Origin: Synchiropus splendidus
Taxonomy: Eukaryota > Chordata > Actinopteri > Syngnathiformes > Callionymidae
Direction: 5' to 3'
DNA: 64,000 nt
Assembly (NCBI RefSeq): GCF_027744825.2
Contig: NC_071334.1
Coordinates: 36,177,937-36,241,936, forward strand
The translations under genes were made by a program, and so were the position numbers. Positions 12,901-24,457 of this stretch are shown in pieces. The notes beneath the pieces were generated by a model, which made no database searches, was not told where the DNA came from, and saw only the letters and a program-made list of their open reading frames with translations. The first letter of the stretch is position 1. Every line of letters begins with the position of its first letter.

Positions 12901-13922
12901 CTGCTCACCATGTGCATCACCGAATGAGGGTCTAGACATCCTGATTCTGATCATCACGTTCATGACCACTGGTGAGATTTGGAATGCAGCTACACCTGTT
13001 CATGGAGAGGTTTGCCATTGTCCATGGAACTCGTAATGATGAAAATATAAACGATCTTTTGACGACTGCACTGTTGTGTTAGTTGGTCAGCTGCTGACCC
13101 ACAATTGGTAAACCTCTTATCACATATCCACACAGAAAGAGAAATAAGTTGGACCGTGGAATAGAATAAACCTCTTGAGTGTACATACTAGTATTTACCT
13201 ACTCCAGTGTACACAAACCTGACATTGAGGAGACTCAGTCGAGGTTTGCAGAGGGGCTGTCAAGCTAAGATACGCACACAGACGTCCGTTTTATATCATG
13301 TAACACTGATGTTCGAACTACAAACGTCTGTCGTGACTTTTGTAGTATGTTGAGAGTTCCTACATTTATTCCAAAAAATAAGAAAACAGCCAGATTTCCT
13401 AATGTACGACAGGCATTTGCGAACAGAGCTTACTCTCAAAGAAAATAAAGCTGGATTTTTGACATGAGGATGTAGAGAAATTGAGCTGAAATTCTGTTTT
13501 TGTTTAGAATTTTCCAAAAAGGATCTTGGGAGATTGAAAACGGATCTGCATCAAGCCCTGAAAATAAATGTCTATTTTCTTCTCACTTCCCTAAAACTGG
13601 CTTTGAGCAGTACAATGTCTCTTTAAAGAATTGCTGCCGGTCATTGCTCCTACCTGCAAGAATAATTAAGGTTCCGCCTAATGCTCCTCTTGAAGAAGCT
13701 CTTGCAGCCCTCGCAGGTGAACACGCCGTAATGCTTCCCACTGGACTTGTCCCCGCACACCACGCAGTCCACCACGCAGGCCTTGTCATCGTCTCCCACG
13801 TCCACGTCGCTGCTCCCGGCCTGAGGCGAACCGTCCTCGTCCTCTCCTTTGAGGTAAACCTTGTCCCCTAGTCCATTTGTGTCCCCATTGGGGTTACCCC
13901 ATCCCCCACTCACCATGGCCAT
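4836..13922 (-). CDS. nr2f6: Nuclear receptor subfamily 2 group F member 6 (COUP-TF family, EAR2)
   Basis: NR2F6 is an orphan nuclear receptor that binds AGGTCA repeats, mostly as a repressor. Coding exons on the minus strand are 13654-13922, 12001-12095, 5755-6083, 5422-5668 and 4836-5110. The phases fit and give 404 residues, the same length I recall for human NR2F6. The start is the first in-frame ATG ([17 protein letters not shown]), matching the human MAMV start. The DNA-binding domain is [16 protein letters not shown] through the P-box CEGCKS, then [19 protein letters not shown]. An intron falls between the two zinc fingers. The ligand-binding domain runs from [20 protein letters not shown] through [31 protein letters not shown] and [19 protein letters not shown] to the AF-2 region [11 protein letters not shown]. 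The 86-bp intron at 5669-5754 splits the ligand-binding domain. The last intron (5111-5421) appears to use a GC donor. Teleosts often keep two copies (a and b); I cannot tell which this is. Confidence 0.95.
6928..6978. repeat. (AC)n microsatellite in nr2f6 intron 2
   Basis: About 51 bp of uninterrupted CA dinucleotides. It is likely length-polymorphic. Confidence 0.95.
7862..7925 (+). repeat. LINE-like 3' tail with (AAGTCT)n hexamer repeat
   Basis: The stretch TTTTGTGCAATGACAATAAAG is followed by about six copies of the hexamer AAGTCT. An AATAAAG motif followed directly by a short tandem tail is the usual 3' end of several fish LINEs, so this probably marks the 3' end of a 5'-truncated plus-strand insertion. 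No coding part is recognisable upstream. Confidence 0.5.
7930..9860 (-). mobile_element. Decayed Ty3/gypsy LTR retrotransposon in nr2f6 intron 2
   Basis: On the minus strand, gag-pol pieces occur in the expected order. There is a zinc-knuckle-like stretch ([14 protein letters not shown], about 9710-9670). An aspartic protease active site follows ([16 protein letters not shown], about 9510-9460). An RT fragment is seen at [19 protein letters not shown] (about 9055-8990). An integrase zinc-binding segment ([19 protein letters not shown], about 8780-8720) and a C-terminal pol segment ([15 protein letters not shown], about 8090-8045) complete it. Frames are broken by stops and shifts. The roughly 1.9 kb span is far shorter than a full gag-pol, so internal deletions have removed most of RT and RNase H. 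I did not identify LTRs. It is an old, inactive insertion. Confidence 0.8.
9960..10560 (+). mobile_element. LINE 3' portion: end of reverse transcriptase plus 3' tail
   Basis: An open stretch on the plus strand reads [33 protein letters not shown] and [19 protein letters not shown]. This is the thumb region after the RT catalytic core of a LINE class common in fish. The copy then shifts frame into [20 protein letters not shown], the usual C-terminal end. It finishes with GAAAATAAAGCTGATTCTAATTC (10539-10561), a LINE-type 3' tail. The insertion is 5'-truncated and sits beside the gypsy relic inside the same nr2f6 intron. Confidence 0.75.
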
Positions 13923-15240
13923 ATTTTCTGAGACACCCAGCCCGTTGACTGGATCATGCACTGACCCACCCTGGCTTCGTAATGACCCGTGTGAGGTGGA
14001 TTTGATCAAGAGCTACAGCCCAGGAGCTCTTGGTTGAATCTTTCGATAGAGCCTCTGGAATACTTTTCCTTCTTTGTGACGTTTCTCCACTGTGTGGTCT
14101 GTCTGGGCTGACCCTCCGTTCCTTCCTGGTCTTGTTTTCTCCGTGGCTCACACGTTTCTTGTCCCGCACCGCTCTGCCCTGAGCTCCAAATCAATGGATC
14201 AGAAGATCTGAGAAAACTTCAGGCGCACAGTCTGCGGTTCAGAGTTCAGCCAGCGGGGAAAAAGGGCGCAGCCTGCCCTCTGACAGGAAACAATAAATTA
14301 CACCCTGTCTCTCTCTCTCTCTCTGTCCCACTCACTTTCTACTCAAGTCACCCCCTAAAAGCAGAAATAGATCCTCCTCTTCAAACCTCCTGCATTGTAA
14401 TCACACCGGAAGAGTCGATCCTTTGGAAGGACAGCGGCTAAAAGTTCCTGTGCGCACTGCTTCCAAGCAGAAGGGCAAGTGGGAGGAAAAGAAATGCAGC
14501 TCTCCTTCAGGCAGGGTTAAACTGCCCTGCCCTCTCCTCCAACTTGTAAACTTGTCCAACCAGTTCCTGCCTTGCAGTGTTATCTGCTGATCTATGGTGC
14601 TTCTAGTCCAGACTCACTCTTGACTTGAAAGATTCAAAAGTGAGAGTGATGAAGAGGAGCTCCAATTTTCACCGGCAGTGCATTACAGTGACAGTGACAC
14701 GTCTACTTTCAGACTCAAGCTGGAGTGAGACAGGAAAAGAAATCAATAACGGTTGTAGAGAAATTGAAAAGTGGGAAAGACAATAGTCCTCGCTCAGTCC
14801 AAGAAGTTCTGTCTCTGGTCTTAGAACCGTCCAAGTTCTTTCGAGTAGTCCTCCGGATCTGTTTTGCTGTGGTCGACAATATCCTGCGATGTCAAAATGT
14901 CATCAGATCTGAAAGCTCCACAAAGATCTTGCGCTTGTTTTGTGGGTGTTTTCCACACAGCGTTAAGAAGCTCCGGCCAGTGTCCACCACTCATTGGATC
15001 GGAATAAATTAGGCAAACCAGCAGACGCTGAGAGAGACCCTGCTGCAGTGAGCAGTTTGCAGATCTCTGCTCCTTTCTCTCGGTTGCCTTGTCTCTGTGT
15101 CGCTCCCTCCTTTAGGGAGAGCGAGCGTGTGTCTGTGTGCTGAGGGATTTGACACTGCTATTCAAGCCCTGCTGTTGCCATGACACTGGATGCCTTATAA
15201 GGCCAGCAGAGTCAAAGAGCGCAGCGGCTACACACACACA
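13923..15240 (-). promoter_or_regulatory. 5' UTR and probable promoter region of nr2f6
   Basis: Sequence directly upstream of the nr2f6 ATG has no in-frame upstream ATG in the same exon; the open frame extends to about 14009 without one. A pyrimidine run (CT)n lies at about 14306-14323 on the plus strand. The area is more GC-rich than its surroundings. A TATAAGGC at about 15194 on the plus strand is not in the right orientation to be used confidently. The transcription start is not identified. Confidence 0.35.
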
Positions 15241-16371
15241 GAGTCACGTAGAAAGAATGCCTGACCGGGTGCCTGATCCCCCCCTGACCCCTGGGCCAGC
15301 CGTGGGGCAGAGGGAGTTAACCCCAACACTGCCACAGGACAAAACGAGGAGGGGGCCCTTGGGTGGACATGGAAAAGAACAGCGCTCACACTCATGCTCT
15401 CCACTCCAATCTAATCCCAAAGACTTCCTCTGACTTTGTTGACCCAATAATAACAGGGAGAGCCTGTTGTTGCAGAGCAACAAGAAGGTTATTTGATACG
15501 ACACCAGCTCCTTTTCACACCTGCTGCACACACTCGCAGGTCGGTAAGAAGGACACTGCCGGATTTTGCCTCTGAATGCATGCATTGAGGATGAGGATTA
15601 AGAAGATATCACACTCTTATTAACTTACGAGAAGAATGGAAAGGTCAGAGCTGCTGAATAGGAGGTCAAGGTTTTTTTTGGTCAGTGATGTTTGAATTAG
15701 CTGCTTCAATTCTGTACTGGTTGAACTGTTTATGCAGGCTTTTAAAGCCCTATATGTTCAAGGCATGACCCTGAGCGTCTCTGCCTCGGCTGATGGATAG
15801 GTAATGTCGTCCATTGCTGTACTGTTTCAGAGGAGTAGCTATTTATTCACGTTTCAAAAAAAAGTCTCTTTCTTCTCCCATCTTCATAAGCATTTTGCAG
15901 TCAAACGTTTTGCACTGTCCTCAGGCAACACAAGACAAGTCACGAAGAAATTCTTGACTTTTCCAAAGAAACAAAATGATCGTTGTACAACTGCCACAGG
16001 TTTAACAGCTTTGTTCCTGTTCTCTTTGTTGGGAAGACCTATCTATTATCTAACTATAGATGGAAAGCATATGATTATCAGTCACAAACACAGACGACCT
16101 TCTGGCTGCCATGGATGCTGCATGTGATCACATGATACCAGCAGATACCCGCAGAAGCCGGGCAAGACACTGTAAGAGATTCTTTCCATGCTTCATGGAG
16201 AGAGAAGATATGTGCAGATATGTGATGTGGATGAGAACTCCGTGTTTCCCCTACAAAGATTGTCCTGTGTTCATATTTTCAATTTTTGTTTTTGCCTTTC
16301 CTTTGTGCTCTCCAGTGCTGTCTTTTCCTTTCTGTATCAATGGCGTGGTCTGTTAAGAAATTTGTGTTCAT

Positions 16372-16525
16372 CAGGGGTGTCCAACCCGGTCCTCAAGGGC
16401 CACAGTGGGTGAAGATTTTTGTTCCAACCAGACTGGCACACACAGCTTCACCAGTCAGGTATCTGAAAACTGTAACCAGTTGAGACTCCCACGGCCGCCC
16501 TTTCTGGGAAAGTTTGGACACCGAG
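16372..16525. mobile_element. hAT-like MITE
   Basis: The element opens with CAGGGGTGTCCAACCCGGTC and closes with AGTTTGGACACC, imperfect inverted ends (CAGGGGTGTCCAA against TTGGACACC). Internal CTCAAGGGCCACAGTGGGTG and TTTTTGTTCCAACCAGAC match a short non-autonomous DNA transposon widespread in fish and other vertebrates. It has no coding capacity. Confidence 0.65.
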
Positions 16526-18728
16526 ATGAACTACAGACTTGGAGGTTGGGACTTGGGGATTTTTTGCAATTTGTACAAATTGTTTTGAGAAATGCACTTA
16601 CTGATTTGAGAACTGTTCCAAAGCAGTGAGAAAAAATGATTCTAAGGCTTAGTTCCTTTTTCATCTGTATGTGGACAACAGAGGTTGAGCAATGAAAGGA
16701 TCACTTGGGTCTGCTCCTTGTTCGCCTCCCTGCCTATCGTTCATTGGGAATACGGCATCTGATAGAGCAACAGCAGCGAGTCTCTTCAGCCTTGCGCTGT
16801 AGCTAGTGATTGTAGATGTGAGGCTGAAAGGTGCAAAACTGTCTGCTGAACACAGCACTCTGATAGTGATGAGAAATTCCTTGGAGGCTCTTTACCGAGT
16901 ACTTGTTCAGAACCTATTGCTTTTAGCATAGTTTGTGATTGCATGTGATTCTTTATCAAAACAGCGAGCGTCACGGTAATATGCGATCATCATGTGCAAG
17001 GGTGGTAAGATATCAAATAATTCTCTATACAAGCAGGACTATTCAAACAATCATTTTGTTCAAGAGTCCGAGCTAGTCATGCATCATCCTGGCTCACTGG
17101 GAGGTTCCCTCAGGAATCTCTGACGCACACACAAGTCTGAAGTCATTTGACAAAATCTCAAAGAGAGAAGTTCTTCAGAGGAGCTGTGCCAGCAGTGACA
17201 GTCTGTTTCCTCGAGGCAGAATTTGCCTGTCAGATGATTTAAAAGGAGCAGAGGTCAAACAAGATCTGACTGTTTTTGAATGATGAACTTTTCTAACCTT
17301 TTGGTGGGAGGAGCCACAAGCAGACACAAATAAGTTTTACTTATTTGAACAGAAATGTTTGTGTTGACTCCTATAGCTTGCCGTAGCGTGTTTGGAAGGC
17401 CCTTTTGTTTGATGCGGTTACATGAGGTCAAACAGAGATGTAACACTGTGTTGAGGTTGTAGACATTTTTATATCCAGAGTTGAATTCTGATCTGGTCTC
17501 TCTTGTTAAGGTTAAACCCAACCTGCAAATCACAACGTTGAAAGTCAGGTCAATTCACTCGTCAATCACCACAGTACATCCTGTTCATACCAAAACCTTC
17601 CTAGTTTGTACTCAGTAAAAGTAAATCAGAGTTAATTGTTCCACTTAAATTACTACTCCACATATGAATAATGAACATTTTTTTCTTGTTCATTAGCTTT
17701 GAGCATTATGTTTGAGTCATTTAGACTGTCAAAATCGAGTTTGTGAGAGAGCGGGCTGTGTTGCCCTTTTTTCAGTGTTGGCCAGCGTTGTTCTGTTGAT
17801 GTCGCCAAATCTCAGCACAGTAGTGTCAGTATGGCGAGAGCCTTTCATTTCCTTCCTTTAATACTACAATGGTTCTTCAAACCTTCGCTTGTTTGTTTGA
17901 CATGTGATTTTGAATGAATTTTGTCGTCTATGTGAACCTTCTATTGACATACAGGCGTGAATTTGAATGTGTATTACGATGAGCGTGTCATGCGCGTTTA
18001 GCTTCAAGCATGTGCATGTGTGTGCGTGATCGTCTTCATTGCTCTTTGAACTGCAGGTCAGGAATGCTACAGCTCTCAGCGTGAAGTCGACATTTGTGGA
18101 GTCTGTACATTCCTCACGCAGTCGTTCAACCACCACAAGAGAGGAGCTGCACCTGAACACTGCATACCTCACAGACTCGTCTAAATTGTACGTAAATCCT
18201 CCCTGTTTTCTAGCTGCTTGTTCCACCGAAATTGTGCGATGGAACTTTCAAAATGTTATTTTAGTGGACCCGAGGATCCAAACTACAAATTGGCCTGAAG
18301 GTATGGGCACACCAGGGCTTGAAGAGACCAGAAAGTCTGTTCATATTGTCAGTCTTGAATGTATAGTTGTTTTTCCATCTGGAAGTGAAATATTGCATGT
18401 AAATGTAAGATGGGAATGGTTTTCATAAAAAAATAAAATCAATAAATAAACTGTTGCTGGACAAATATAGCAATTATTTTCAAAAAAACATGTTCAAAAA
18501 TGTATATGGTTACAGTATCGATGGTGTCATCCGCACAAGTCAGAAGCGAGCGACAGGCGCTGTGTTTTTGTTGTTATTTTCAGTCAAATATCACAACAGT
18601 CTGTGGTAATAAGGTAGAGATCATAACTCTATTTGCACAAGAACACACAAGGACTGTTTACACTTCCACCTTACTCCTTTCCTAAATTAGTCTCAGACAA
18701 GTGCCTTTATGTCGCATGCGCACACACA

Positions 18729-18885
18729 CACAGGTTTGTCACAATATCTTTGTGAGGACCTCTCATTGCCATAATGCTTTGTCTAACACCACACCCTTAA
18801 CTTATCCATCCAGGGACTCTGAACCAATCTTAAACTCATTTATCAGTTTTCACCTCCAGAAGAGTTTTAACAGTATCATGGTGTT
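18729..18885 (+). repeat. Dispersed teleost repeat, copy 2 (CATTGCCATAATGC family)
   Basis: Begins after an ACACACAC tract with CAGGTTTGTCACAATATC and GTGAGGACCTCTCATTGCC. It then carries ATAATGC and the TTAACTTATCCATCC block also found at 246-560. It is shorter than copy 1 and lacks the CCCCACAAGTATAG end. Confidence 0.5.
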
Positions 18886-21800
18886 AGACCATGGGAGAGT
18901 CTGCCACAGCGAGCAGAGGAATTTGAGAGCTAGAGTTAAACTTTAACTCACAGTAATTCTGGGTGATCAAGCAGGAGCACATGACTCCCTGCTCCTTCCT
19001 CATTAGCCTCGCTGGCCTTTGCCCTAAAGAGCAGGAGAAATAATCCTCGTCCCTCTCTCCATCTCTGGCCGTATATCACCCTCATGATTGCTCTGCATGG
19101 CTCCCAACACTCCCAGTCCCCAGGCCTTTGACCTCTAGCGAATGACAGAGCAATTTCAAACAAACAGGCTAGTGGAACCTGTCGAAGAAAAACATCTGCT
19201 GCAGTGAATCCAAAGCATTTGATCAATATCCGCCCTCCACCCGACCAGGACCTGCTGGATGTGGTGGGAAAGTTCCCAATTGCTGTGTGCGTGCGATGTG
19301 GTTGTGTTGTCATTCAAATCAGTTATATTGTGTGTGTGTGGACTAGCTGTCCAAGTCTTTGTGTGTGGAGCCGTTTACTGTAGCAGCAGCAAGTCTGTGA
19401 CTTCATTAACGTTAGTGGAGTGTCAATCCCTCATTGAATTATTTTTGTCATCACATTGTCATTCTCCTGGTATCACACAGATGAGTTGACAATTGTGAAC
19501 CTTAAGGTGTCACTGACAGGAACAATGCATGAATACTGTATGCTGTGTGAAATGATTATAATCGTCTACAAAGGTGGTTCTGCTGACTTACAACACTAAA
19601 TAAGTATAAGTCTAGGTCTAGTAAGTGAATCAAATTCAAAGGCATTTTGTACGGTGAGAACCGAAAACATGTCTTTGTGACGTCATTGGAGGTCGATCCT
19701 GCAGGTAAAATGCTCTTTAGCCTCAGTATCAGAGGAGAAATGGCAAAGCGCTGCATGACAGCTGGATGTTCTAATAGTGCCAATGAGCATGGAAGCCTGT
19801 TCTGCTAACCAAAAGTCGAAGAGCCTCACAGGAAATAGGTGAAGCAAGTTTAAAGAATGAGGGAAGAAGTGTCAACCATCTGCGTTTGGCTGCTTTGCAA
19901 GATTATTTTGCCCTGAAAGTTTGTAGCTGACTGCAAATGCCCAGGGTTTTCCAACGTAAACAAACAGAAAGTGAAGATAAAAAAACATTGACAAAAATAT
20001 ATTGACAAATCCCGCGTTATTTGCTGATATAGCAACTACTTCCACCGCTTCAGAGCACAGTGCGCAAGTGTTTGGTACCTCCAGGTGATGTCACAAGACG
20101 GCGGCGACGTTTGATCCACTTATGAGTCTCATCAGATCACAGTGTATTTTATGGTAGTACATGCTAACCAAATTCTATTGAATTTTTTTGTACAGACAGA
20201 ATGAAAACCCAGTATTTCTTCTTTCTAATTATGTGTTGGTTGATGTTGGTGTCGGGACACTTTAAGGGGGCCGTATTATCTTCTTCCATGCTACCAAAGT
20301 GTTGAGATGAAGCGTCACCTAATCGTATTGAAATGTGAGAGAAACGTCACCCATTTCTGAGAAATGTACTTTTAAAATAACATTATGGCACTGAGACAAC
20401 ATGCCCTGTTTCACAGATTCACCACATAAGCACAATTTGTGCCACTGAGCTTGTTCAACTAACTCGCAAAGGATCGTGGATTGATGATGCCCTGCACTGA
20501 ATAATTAAAACAACTGACAGACTGCACAGAGAATCGTCTGGAATGCTACACAGGAATGAAAACAATTTTTACTCCATTAAAATGCCTAACGCTGAAGGCT
20601 GTCTGTGGCGTCACTCTAAGACGCAAAAAAGTCCACATCTCAAAGTCACGTATCGAATTTCCTTAACCATACAACTTAAGATTTTATTCATGACACTTTT
20701 CATGCCCTCAAATGTGGCAAAACTACCTACCGAGCTCTTCAATATGAAATGTGGAAAACACAGCTTCACACAACATCAAACAGAGAATAAGCTTCTTCAG
20801 ACGTTCAAAACATAGAGTGTAGATAGAGTATAATTGTTCTGGAAACTGGAACACGTAAAAAAAAACAGTGTGACTACTTTGTCCTCACTAAGAAGCTGTT
20901 GGTCCTTTCCACAGTGGGTAGGGAGCGATGAATACAAATAACTAGCGGGTATTATTACTGCTACATGACATGGATTTTGGAAAATACATTTCTGCTGAAA
21001 TTTCAACTCATACTTTGGAGTAACTTACAATCAGAAAAATATGTTACATGTGTTTACAGTGTTATGCTTTATGAATGCTTCCCATCAGTGATTCTGAGCC
21101 TCCATGCTCATTTCAGTCCCATGTTATAGCAAACATACATTGGAAACACATCCATTTCGATGATGCATCAGGGATCGAAAAGGAGCTGAGTGGGGTGAAT
21201 TTCATCTGTCCTCCTCCCTGTTTTCCAGAGTCCTGAGAGTCAACTGAAATGGAATGAGCTGTATGAGCACTAATATTAGTTACTTGAAAAATATTTTTTA
21301 TTTATAATTTTGTTTTATTTCTCTGTCCGTTTCTAGATTACTTCTATTACTACTTAATATTATTTCCCCTAGTTCATATGCTATGCAGCATCTGAAAAAG
21401 ACCTGGTAGTGGCCTTATGCTATGCGAAAACCTTGCAGCTCTTCTGGCATTAACCTCTAACACTCTTTGCAGCCACAACAATTTGATCATGTTCCTCGCT
21501 GGTAATTTGAATCTCTTCTAAATCTGCCCCCAATCTGTTCCTCCCTGGTTGTGCCCCACGCTGCCAAGCAGACGTTAACAACAGGTCAAGTAAGACGCTC
21601 AGGATGACAGAACATTAACCTAATCTGCTCAATGAAGACGGCTCAGAGCTCTAACTGGATTAGGATGAAGGCACACCCCCTTGACATCTTTTCTCCCTAA
21701 ACCATCTGTAATCTATTGATGACAAGCTGAGGAGCTCAGTGACCTCACAGACTGAGCGGGTGTTTTTTTAATTTTTTTTTTTACTTAAGTCACTGATCTT

Positions 21801-22607
21801 ATACTCAGTTTACAGTATACAGTTAAAAATAAAAATAACTGAAAATGATGTTTAAAAAGTGAATGTTTTCGTTTGTTTGATGCTCAGAAATAACTTTGGA
21901 GGATTTGTTGTTGAACATATCAGTTACGTGTTTTTCTTAAAGATTAGCCGAATTTGGTCCTGTCACGAAGCATCAAGCTAACCGAAGAACTTTCACCATG
22001 AAGACCTCTGTGGGCTGTTGTTCCACAACTGTTTGATCAGACGACTCAAGCTTGTGATTATGCATGTGTAGTAACATGTTGCATAAACATCTGAGCTCTG
22101 AGCACAGTCCAATCTCTCTGTACCACCAGCATAGCCAATCTCAGTCTCTTCTTGCTGTGCTCGTGTCTGCATGCCTGTGCCAGGGGCAGCATCAGCAGTA
22201 AGCAACCCAAGCTTCCCCTCAATCTTCCTTCTTCTGCATTACTGAAGACGACCTCCTGTTGGAGTCTCTCTCTGTCTAGTTCTCTTGCACGCTGCTTTCT
22301 CCTCACTGAGCTTATTGACGGTAGGCATGGCACGTGAAGAGCTTCAGATGAGGCTGTCAATGTTTATATCTTTTACTGTTGCACTCAGCATTTGGAGTGG
22401 AGTGGAGTGGTGCTAGTGGTAGCAGGTAATGTCGGGTCACTATAGCCTCGCAAGAGTAGCGTATGAGAAGGACGAGGCGTTGTGACAGGGGAACCAATGG
22501 CTTCAGCAGAGAACTTGGTGGTGTCTGTTCTCCTCACAGCTTATTAAGGAGCTACTTAGACTAAGGGACGCAGCAGGGAAATGTGTTGACATGGCATTGT
22601 CCCCAGC

Positions 22608-22610
<3 letters not shown>

Positions 22611-22682
<72 letters not shown>
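22611..22682. repeat. (AT)n microsatellite, 72 bp
   Basis: Uninterrupted TA dinucleotides, self-complementary and able to form a cruciform. Length in the assembly may be unreliable. Confidence 0.95.
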
Positions 22683-22687
<5 letters not shown>

Positions 22688-23208
22688 GTATGTATGTCGT
22701 CTACCCCAGACACAAATCTAAATTATGAAGCCATTGTTTGCTCGGCTGAACTGTGCAGTTTAGATTAACCTGAATGAGAATAAGACGTATAGTATAGGGT
22801 CTCTGATCTTTTTGAAGCCAAGGCTTTGAAGGCCTTTGTTGGACTCAAAAGAGGAACATAGATCTTTTTTGGTCTAGAACATTAAACACCATAAAAGAAT
22901 AATCTGGCCTAATGGCACCTATTACAACAATGGTGCGGGTGACCTGCTGGGATGGGGGGGGGGCGCGGTGAGGACGGGACCCCTGCGCTGACCTCTGTCT
23001 CTGAAAGGGCAAGCCGAGGCGTCAGGGACTCACAACCTGGTCTGACTCCCTGAGGCCTCTATTCACAGTCCAACACAAGAGCCAGCGTCGCGCTGACCTG
23101 TGGGCGTGACATTCAACCTTTGCCTTAACGTCCTGACCGCCGTCACAGCTGCAGCTGCACGCTTTGAACCAAAATAATAAAGGCCGTGAGGCGGTGTGTT
23201 TGCACGTC

Positions 23209-23236
23209 TTTATTCACTGTGCAGGATGAGTTTATT
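23209..23236 (-). terminator. Possible polyadenylation signals for ushbp1
   Basis: On the minus strand two AATAAA motifs lie at 23209-23214 and 23231-23236, about 1.2 kb after the ushbp1 stop codon. They are the first close pair downstream. No transcript evidence is available, so assignment is tentative. Confidence 0.3.
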
Positions 23237-24457
23237 GAAATAATCAGTCACAACTCTATTATTAATGGGATGATGGGTTGGGACACTCATTGATCCGCTA
23301 AAATAGCCACATTTCTCTCGTATTTTGACAAAACTGAAATGACGAACTGGATTGTGTAGGACATTTTAAATACTAGTCTTTTAGTTTTAAATACTAGTCA
23401 ACTTAGTTTTAATCAGCACATAAAATACTTTTTGTTTGTCAGGCACAGCAAAACACAAAATAGTCAAAATAGTCCCAGATTACCTTGAGTGGAAGAATAA
23501 ATTCTTGTTTATGGCAAATATGACCTGGTGTTTGGTGGGGTGATTCGACCTCAACGTGAACCTTCAAGTGATCCAGAAGAGGCTGGGACTGAATAAGGAT
23601 GAAATAAAGGTCACTGCAAATGTCTCATCAAAATTCTACTGACGGTCCATAAATCTGAGGCTTGGGTTCAGCACACCTATCAGACCTCTTGACCCTGGTT
23701 GAACCCTGCAGACCTCCAGGGTCAGTCTGATTAGGACTACAAGCTGCTGCTCCATTTTCAACCTTAACCAGATGAAGAGCACTTCAGGTTCTGACCCAAT
23801 GTGTTGCAACTCAAGACTATCTTGACTGACAGTTTTTAGGCACTCCTGCAGCTGTCATCCTCACCTGCTGAATTCTCCACGTCTCATCATTGTTCTCCAT
23901 AAAACACGCTAACAAAACACTGTTCATTTCACGGAGCCAAAAAAGGGACGGTCCATGCCAGCTATTACTGTGAGGTTGATCACCTGGCAGTTGAGTAAGT
24001 CACATTTCTAATTTCTAATTTTTTTTCAAATTTCTTTCAAACCACCAAGAAAGCTACAACAAAGGTCCGTCATGAAAGCAAAGTGGAGCATTGGTGTTGT
24101 TATTCTGTCCTAAATGTTTGTCCATGCAGCGGTGACTGTGTATTCATGCAGACACTGAAATAAATCCATGAACGCGGTCATGAGATGTCATGCCCATGAA
24201 CAGCACTCAGCAAACAAACAAGGCCTGCTGACTCCGTCTGCAGCAGGTAAAGTGGTTTGTTGTCAGGTACACATGATATATGGGGTAGTGAGTAACTTAG
24301 GAGGCTTTCACACCATGGATTCCGTCCTGGGGGAAAAAAATCAGAGATGTGAACAACGTGTGATGCGAGTCCACCTGGACAGGTGGATTTTGGTGAACGC
24401 AAAACGTGTTGGGATGAAAGAGTAAAACCCTTCTCATCAGCTTCATCATCTGTCAGG

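Larger units (their letters stand above)
14010..24457. other. Intergenic region between nr2f6 and ushbp1
   Basis: About 10 kb with no convincing coding exon on either strand. All open frames are short and lack homology or paired splice sites. Recognisable contents are the nr2f6 upstream region, a hAT-like short element at 16372, a dispersed repeat at 18729 and an (AT)n run at 22611. Part of 23.2-24.4 kb may be ushbp1 3' UTR. Such a gap beside a developmental nuclear receptor may hold enhancers, but none can be named from one sequence. Confidence 0.6.

Noticed and set aside
15244..15585. 113-codon open frame on the minus strand upstream of nr2f6
   Set aside because: The composition looks non-coding and it lacks any recognisable domain.
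18039..18428. 129-codon open frame, with another on the opposite strand
   Set aside because: No family resemblance, start context or splice evidence; likely chance in an intergenic region.
22503..22768. Open frames of alternating Tyr-Ile
   Set aside because: They are translations of the (AT)n microsatellite, as are those at 30550-30849 and 38753-39075.
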